Source: Halorientalis pallida
Lineage (GTDB): Archaea > Halobacteriota > Halobacteria > Halobacteriales > Haloarculaceae
Length of the DNA stretch: 64,000 nucleotides
Direction: 5' to 3'
NCBI RefSeq assembly: GCF_004118325.1
Contig: NZ_RDFA01000004.1
Location: 186,001-250,000 of the forward strand
Part shown: positions 59,329 through 64,000 of the stretch, in pieces
Layout: each line of letters starts with the position of its first letter
Numbering within the stretch: position 1 is the first letter of the stretch
Notes under the pieces: model-generated
The model's database searches: none
Told to the model about the DNA's origin: nothing
What the model saw: the letters and a program-made list of their open reading frames with translations, nothing else
Translations under genes and position numbers: made by a program

Positions 59329-61020
59329 TCAGTCGTCGGCAGGACGTGACGCGCCGCCGGTGGTGGCCGCGTCGGGCCGGACGGACGCGTCCGGGAGTCG
59401 GAACCGAGCCAGGAGGTCGGTCAGATCGGTCGCTTCGGCCGACAGCGATTCGGTCTGGTCGGCGACGGTCGAGACCGACGCGGTCTGCTGGCGGGCGGCC
59501 GCGGCGACGGTCTCGGCCTCGGCGGCGGTCTCCTCGCTGATCGAGGCCACCTCGTCGACCATGTCGACGACACCCTGCGTGGTCTCGGCCTGGTCGTCCG
59601 TCGCCGTCGAGATCTCCGCGACGCTCGTGTGTACCTCGCCGACGACCGCGACGATATCCTCGAAGTTCGACAGCGTCCCCTCGACGGTCGCGATGCTGTC
59701 GGTCACCTGCTCGTTCATTTCGCGGGCGCTCGCGGCGGTGTCGTCGGCCTCGCGCTGGACCTCGGCGATGAGGTGCGACATCTCGTCGGCGGAGGTACGG
59801 GCCTCGTCGGCCAGGGCTTTCACCTCGTCGGCGACGACGGCGAACCCCTCGCTGTCTTGGCCGGCGCGGGCGGCCTCGATCGAGGCGTTCAGCGCGAGCA
59901 GGTTCGTCTCCTCGGCGATGTCCTCGACGTCCGCGACGATCTCGTCGATCCGGCCGATCTTGGTGGCCAGTCCCGCCACGTCCTCGGCGGTGCGGTCGAT
60001 GCGCGCCTCGACGGCGTCGAGTTCGTCGATGGCGTCGGCGGCAGCCTCGCGACCCGAGCGGCCCCGCTGGGCGGCCTCCTCGGCAGTCTCGGCCACCTCG
60101 TCGGCCGAGGCCGCGATCTCTTCGACCGTCGCCGAGAGCGTGTTCATCTCGGTGGCGATCTCCTGGAGTCGGTCGCTCTGGGTGGCCGCTCCCTGAGAGA
60201 TCTCCTCGGTCGAGCCGGCGATCTCGTCGCTGGCGCGGTCGATCTCGGCAACCGATGACTGGAGGTCGTCGCCCGTGTCCGCGACCGCACTGGCGAACGC
60301 CGACACGTCGCCGATGGTATCGGCCAGGGTGACCAGGAGGTCGTTGTAGTTGTCGACGACGGCCGCGTGCCCGTCGTCGGCGTCCAGTTCGACCGTCGCG
60401 GTCAGGTCACCCTCGCGGGCCTGCTCGGTCGCGTCGGCGAAGGCCGCCGCCATCTCCTCTAGATTCGCCGACCGTTCCTGGAGTTCGGCGGTCATCGTCT
60501 CCAGTTCGGTCGTGTACCCTTCGAGTTCCTCGGCCATCGTCGACAGCGACTCGCCGAACTCGCCGGGGACGGTCTCCTCCAGTGCCGGCGCGTCGAATTC
60601 CTGGCGAGCCAGGGCGTCGGCCTGCCGGGAGACCGTGGTGAGGTACTCGCTCATGTCGGCGACGGCGTTGGTGAGCGACCCGACCTCGTCGGGCTGGTCC
60701 GACCGAGGCGCGGTCACGTCGAGGTCGCCGGCCGCCACGGCCGCGACCGTCCGTTCGAGGTTCGTGATCGGCGCGACCAGGTCCTCGCGGGTGATCAGCA
60801 GCGTGTTCAGGAAGGCGACGACGGCCGCGGCGACGAGCGCGCCGACCAGCGCGACGCGGACCAGCCCGGAGACCAGAAACGGGAGGACGGCCTGGGCCAG
60901 CGAGATCGTGAACTGGATCGCCACCGCGGCGACGACCTTCCGCTCGACGGAGCCAGTCACGCCGAGTTGATCCATCGTCCCCCAGAGCAGGGACCGGTAC
61001 CGATCGAGAAATGCAGCCAT
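59329..61020 (-). CDS. methyl-accepting transducer protein (Htr/MCP)
   Basis: This 563-residue protein has two membrane helices near 28-75 with almost no external loop, a HAMP domain (about 76-130), a second HAMP-like stretch near 190-240 and a long coiled-coil signalling domain with the hairpin tip [18 protein letters not shown]. It would control CheA, not encoded here. Without an external domain it probably senses a cytoplasmic or membrane cue, or a partner protein. It is convergent with histidine kinase 2, seven bases apart. Confidence 0.93.
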   Translation of the reverse strand: MAAFLDRYRSLLWGTMDQLGVTGSVERKVVAAVAIQFTISLAQAVLPFLVSGLVRVALVGALVAAAVVAFLNTLLITREDLVAPITNLERTVAAVAAGDLDVTAPRSDQPDEVGSLTNAVADMSEYLTTVSRQADALARQEFDAPALEETVPGEFGESLSTMAEELEGYTTELETMTAELQERSANLEEMAAAFADATEQAREGDLTATVELDADDGHAAVVDNYNDLLVTLADTIGDVSAFASAVADTGDDLQSSVAEIDRASDEIAGSTEEISQGAATQSDRLQEIATEMNTLSATVEEIAASADEVAETAEEAAQRGRSGREAAADAIDELDAVEARIDRTAEDVAGLATKIGRIDEIVADVEDIAEETNLLALNASIEAARAGQDSEGFAVVADEVKALADEARTSADEMSHLIAEVQREADDTAASAREMNEQVTDSIATVEGTLSNFEDIVAVVGEVHTSVAEISTATDDQAETTQGVVDMVDEVASISEETAAEAETVAAAARQQTASVSTVADQTESLSAEATDLTDLLARFRLPDASVRPDAATTGGASRPADD

Positions 61021-61046
61021 ATATTTCGACCGTCTCGGTGGACACG

Positions 61047-61070
61047 TTTTAAGGCTCTCCCGATTCTCAC
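61047..61070 (-). promoter_or_regulatory. transducer promoter with GTGAGAA box
   Basis: The minus strand reads GTGAGAATCGGGAGAGCC then TTAAAACG, a TATA-like box about 30 bases before the ATG. The GTGAGAA word followed by a G-rich stretch and TATA resembles the promoters of the two adjacent histidine kinases. A TCAC-TAC-GTGA palindrome lies next to it. Confidence 0.4.
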
Positions 61071-61237
61071 TACGTGAAATCTCACACGTCAGTCGGAAGA
61101 CCAGAAATCAGGTATTCGCACCTTCGGCTTCATCGATGATACCCTCGAGAGGGGTGACCCGGTCAGTCCTGAAGCCCCGCGTGGGGCGGAAACCGGGGGC
61201 CGCACGATTGAAGCGGGTGTCGGCCCAGAGGTGTGGT
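61071..61237. other. intergenic region between transducer and HNH-like genes
   Basis: It holds a GCCCCGCGTGGGGC hairpin near 61172-61185 and a GATTGAAG box about 30 bases before the next ATG. I find no tRNA, known small RNA or coding frame. Confidence 0.4.
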
Positions 61238-61825
61238 ATGGAGAAGACGCCGACCGGAACTGCCGTCGGAGTCGACGACCCCTACGCACACGTCGACCGG
61301 TGTGACCACCTCACCGACGCGGGGAAGTGTCGGTTCGCGGTGGAGCAGGGGGACCGCGACCCGGCGTTCGCCGACGCCCGCAGCGCCGAGGAGTTCCAGT
61401 GTCCGGTCGCCGGCGACCTCGACGAGGAAGGACTGACCGGCCCCTGGGAGTGGGCCGACTGCCCCCACTTCCGCCGCCGGGACCACGGCCGGCGAGCCGA
61501 GAGCGGCACGACCGCGAGTCGGGAGTGTGCCCGCTGTGGGCTGGAAGCGCGACGGCTGGCCCACTCCGACGAGCGGCCCCTGCTGGAGGAACACCACCTC
61601 TCGTACGCCGACGCGGCGAGCGAGGACGGCGACCCCCGCCACGAGATCACCGTCGTCCTCTGTCGCTGGTGTCACTCGAAGGTCCACGACTCGTGGGCGC
61701 GCATCGACGACGACGTGAATCCCGACGCCGAGGCCATCGCCGAGGCCGCATCCCGGCGCGCCCGCGAGCAGGACGAACTGAGCTTTTCGTCTGCGGCCGA
61801 GCGGTTCGACCGCGACGGCGGGTGA
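61238..61825 (+). CDS. HNH-like zinc protein
   Basis: This 195-residue acidic protein has a C-terminal Cys/His cluster: CARC near 98-101, EEHHLSYADA near 119, then LCRWCHSKVHDSW near 145-157. The order C-x2-C ... HH ... C-x2-C-H ... H is that of HNH endonuclease folds. The N-terminal half has more Cys/His pairs (DRCDHLTDAGKC, FQCPVAGD, DCPHF), so a second metal site is likely. Nuclease activity is not certain. It is convergent with the HEAT-repeat gene. Confidence 0.78.
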   Translation: MEKTPTGTAVGVDDPYAHVDRCDHLTDAGKCRFAVEQGDRDPAFADARSAEEFQCPVAGDLDEEGLTGPWEWADCPHFRRRDHGRRAESGTTASRECARCGLEARRLAHSDERPLLEEHHLSYADAASEDGDPRHEITVVLCRWCHSKVHDSWARIDDDVNPDAEAIAEAASRRAREQDELSFSSAAERFDRDGG

Positions 61826-61837
61826 GGCGGTCGCTGG

Positions 61838-63997
61838 TCAGCCGTCGAGCAGAGTCTGTAATTCCTCGCGATCCTCGGCCGCTTCGGGGAGGTCGATACT
61901 CTCGATACCGCCGTGTGGCTCCAGCGCCGACCTGACGGCCTCGGAATCGTCGGCCGCGACGCGGGCCAGCGCCCGCACGGTGTCGTCCGCGATCCGTTCG
62001 GCCCGCCAGTGGTCAGTGAGTTCGGACTCCGCGAGGTCGGGCACTCCCTCGAAGTCGGCCAGCACGGCCGCGATCCGGGGTAGTGCGGGACGAACGGCCG
62101 CCGGATCGGCCTCGGCCGCCCCGGCCAGCGCGGTACACACCTGTCGGGTCGCCCAGTCGTAGGTCTCCGGTAGCGTCTCCGCGAGGGGGTCCGCCAGCCT
62201 CGGCGCGAGTTCGGGTCGCTTTTCGAGGAGTTGCCCGAGCGTGCCTGCGGCGATGGACCGACCCCCAGTCGGAGCGTCGTGCGAGAGTTCGATCAGGCGG
62301 TCGAGGTGGTCCTCGACAGCGTCGGGCCGGCGCCTGCCAAGCGGGCAGACCAGATACCCGACCAAGTCGGCCCGGTCGGGGTCGTCGACCGACGCGGTGG
62401 CGTCGAGCAACGCAGGGAGGTGCGGTACGACGACGCCGCGCGTCTTCCGGCCGAGCTGCTCACAGAGATCCGTGACCGCCGACTGCAGTTCCGGTCCCGG
62501 GTCCAGCAGCGCATCGATGTGCTCGTCTACGAACGGCCCGACGGCCGGTTCGGCACCAGCCGAGGTCAGGCGGAGGAGTTCGGCGAGCGTTTCCACCGCC
62601 TGTGGCACGGTCATCCGGCCGCCGAGGTCGGTCGCTCCGTCGCCGAGACAGGAGCCGATCACCGCACAGAACTGGTCTGCGACGGTCTCGGTGATCGCTT
62701 CGTCGCGCTGGGCGGAGTCGACGACGAGCGAACGGAGCGCGTCGGTCGGGAGCCCTGCGAGGCGGTCGTCCGCGTCTGCGTCGGTCAGCATGACCGTACA
62801 GGCATCGTCGACGACCGGTCGCGCGACCGCCAGGTCGGCGTCGGCGACGGGCGCGGTGGGTGCCTGTCCCTGATAGTCGCCGTCGGCCCAGATCACACAG
62901 CTGTCGATCAGGAGGTCGGCGGCGAGCGCTTGGTCCGTCTCGGCGACGGCGACCAGCGGGTCCGTCTCGTCGCCGGCCGCGGCCGCCTCGACCGCCGGTT
63001 CGACGGCATCGGGAACGGCGTGGTCGGCCTCCCGGAGCGCGATCAGCGCCGCGGCGGCCTGTCGCCGGTCGTCCCGCCGGGGTGACGTGACGGTCCCGCC
63101 GAGCGCGGCGACGGTCTCGTCCGCGACGGCCGGCCCGACGCCAGCGGTCGCCGCGACGAGGCGAGCGACCGCGGGATCGACGGGTGCCGTCCGACCGTGG
63201 TCGTCGAGGACCGCCGAAACGAGATCGGCGACGAGTTCCGGCCGTGAGTCAGCGATGTCCGCCAGCACGGCGGACGACGCTGCACCGTCCGCCTCGTCCA
63301 TGCTGTCGAGGATCGCGTCGCCGGCGGCGTCGATCACTGCCGGATTGCGTTCGGCCGCGGCGACGAGTACTTCGCCCACGTCCCACCCGCCCGAATCGTC
63401 GGCCAGTTCCAGCCGGTGTGCCGTCACCAGCCGCTCGGCGACGAACCGGGGGTGGTCGGCCGCCAACTCGACCAGCGGGTCGCGGTCGGTGTCGTCGAAC
63501 GGTGCGTCGGCCGTGATCGACGCCAGTGTCTCGAACTCGGGCTCGAACGCACGGTCGGTGTCCCGGACCAGCCGCCCGAGTGCGTCGGCCGCCGTCCGCC
63601 GGTTGCCAGTCCAGCGACTCCGGAGGTACCGGACGAGTACGTCCAGCGCCGGTTCGACCGCCTCGGGCGCGAGGGCGGCCCCAGTCGCGAGGTCCTCGAG
63701 GTGCTGACGCGGCCGCCCGTCGGCGATGGCCTCGACGGCATCGGCCACTGTGGCCGTCGGCACGGCCGTGCCACCGTCGGCGAGTCCGACGAGGGCGACG
63801 CCGAGTCGCGTCCGGACGACCTCGTCCTCGCTGTCGAGGTGATCGGCAATGGCGTCCAGATGGGGTTCGACGAGGGCCGGCCGCTCCCGGGACAGTGCCG
63901 CGACGAGTTCGGCGGCGGTCCGCCGCGGCGACCGCCCGCGCGAGGAGTCGGTGACGTTGTCGACGGGATCGGCGAGCGCGTCGATCACCTGTGACAT
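61838..63997 (-). CDS. large HEAT-repeat protein
   Basis: This 719-residue acidic protein consists of about fifteen helical pairs with recurring D-x-x-V-R and A-x-x-A-L-x-x-L/L-G-x-L patterns, for example SEDEVVRTRLGVALVGLADG near 56-75 and NRRTAADALGRLV near 131. There are no membrane segments, signal peptide or catalytic motif. HEAT proteins of this kind are scaffolds for protein or nucleic-acid binding. The gene is complete, with its ATG at 63997, three bases from the window edge. Confidence 0.85.
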   Translation of the reverse strand: MSQVIDALADPVDNVTDSSRGRSPRRTAAELVAALSRERPALVEPHLDAIADHLDSEDEVVRTRLGVALVGLADGGTAVPTATVADAVEAIADGRPRQHLEDLATGAALAPEAVEPALDVLVRYLRSRWTGNRRTAADALGRLVRDTDRAFEPEFETLASITADAPFDDTDRDPLVELAADHPRFVAERLVTAHRLELADDSGGWDVGEVLVAAAERNPAVIDAAGDAILDSMDEADGAASSAVLADIADSRPELVADLVSAVLDDHGRTAPVDPAVARLVAATAGVGPAVADETVAALGGTVTSPRRDDRRQAAAALIALREADHAVPDAVEPAVEAAAAGDETDPLVAVAETDQALAADLLIDSCVIWADGDYQGQAPTAPVADADLAVARPVVDDACTVMLTDADADDRLAGLPTDALRSLVVDSAQRDEAITETVADQFCAVIGSCLGDGATDLGGRMTVPQAVETLAELLRLTSAGAEPAVGPFVDEHIDALLDPGPELQSAVTDLCEQLGRKTRGVVVPHLPALLDATASVDDPDRADLVGYLVCPLGRRRPDAVEDHLDRLIELSHDAPTGGRSIAAGTLGQLLEKRPELAPRLADPLAETLPETYDWATRQVCTALAGAAEADPAAVRPALPRIAAVLADFEGVPDLAESELTDHWRAERIADDTVRALARVAADDSEAVRSALEPHGGIESIDLPEAAEDREELQTLLDG

Positions 63998-64000
63998 CGC

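Noticed and set aside
61120-61200. Box C/D-like RNA after the transducer promoter
   Set aside because: A GATGAT word and a CTGA are present, but no complete RTGATGA C box with matching C'/D' boxes.

Overview
The window is chromosomal DNA from a haloarchaeon (class Halobacteria). The evidence is very high GC with strong third-position bias, acidic Asp/Glu-rich proteins, twin-arginine lipoproteins, TATA-like boxes about 25-30 bases before many start codons (leaderless style), archaeal versions of LonB, NadM, CoaD and the thermosome, and a tRNA-Ser with a long variable arm. From memory, the order thermosome - SAM hydrolase/NadM - LonB - trp genes - aldolase-like ADTH synthase - DHH proteins - AglD resembles a block of the Haloferax volcanii chromosome. 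Most of the window is therefore conserved core, not a recent island.

Layout. 1-13.6 kb: an AglD-like glycosyltransferase cut by the window edge, small zinc-ribbon proteins, a radical SAM enzyme, a YHS-MaoC fusion, a DUF429 protein, Hsp20, a FAD amine oxidase, a NUDIX hydrolase with a tandem repeat at its 3' end, a receiver-PAS protein, a GT81-like transferase and an aldo/keto reductase. 13.8-17.6 kb: two DHH phosphoesterases around an SDR protein. 17.8-22.5 kb: an SCP2-like protein, ADTH synthase and trpCBA. 22.6-24.5 kb: two lipoproteins that carry an archaellin-like domain, and an MGMT-like protein lacking its active cysteine. 24.6-26.2 kb: a decaying GMC-dehydrogenase operon. 26.2-31.2 kb: LonB with a CPBP membrane protease, then NadM, a SAM hydrolase and CinA. 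31.3-34.7 kb: a very large halocyanin-type lipoprotein behind DtxR-like operators, and an unknown protein. 34.8-42.9 kb: thermosome, amidohydrolase, glycan genes (GT39, GT2, methyltransferase), a winged-helix regulator, MBL hydrolase and MoxR ATPase. 43.0-45.1 kb: tRNA-Ser(CGA) with a duplicated 3' end, cytochrome P450, and a 68-bp tandem repeat. 45.3-55.6 kb: a Zn/Cd P-type ATPase, enoyl-CoA hydratase, a BFN nuclease, a universal stress protein, CoaD, AMP phosphorylase, citramalate/isopropylmalate synthase and a DUF192 protein. 55.7-61.0 kb: two tandem paralogous membrane histidine kinases and a transducer (MCP), which share promoter features. 61.2-64.0 kb: an HNH-like protein and a large HEAT-repeat protein.

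The most interesting signals lie at gene ends. Three intergenic elements (13.7, 18.6 and 53.4 kb) share a palindromic frame and each begins within a few bases of the upstream gene's stop codon, in the same orientation. Two further gene 3' ends (NUDIX and a small membrane protein) have been tandemly copied together with the stop codon, and the 3' end of the tRNA-Ser gene is also duplicated. The other main candidates for new biology are the tandem archaellin-like lipoproteins, the iron-box/six-repeat halocyanin system, a possible upstream leader ORF before the branched-chain amino-acid synthase gene, and the shared promoter signature of the three sensory genes. No CRISPR array, insertion sequence, integrase or replication origin was seen.
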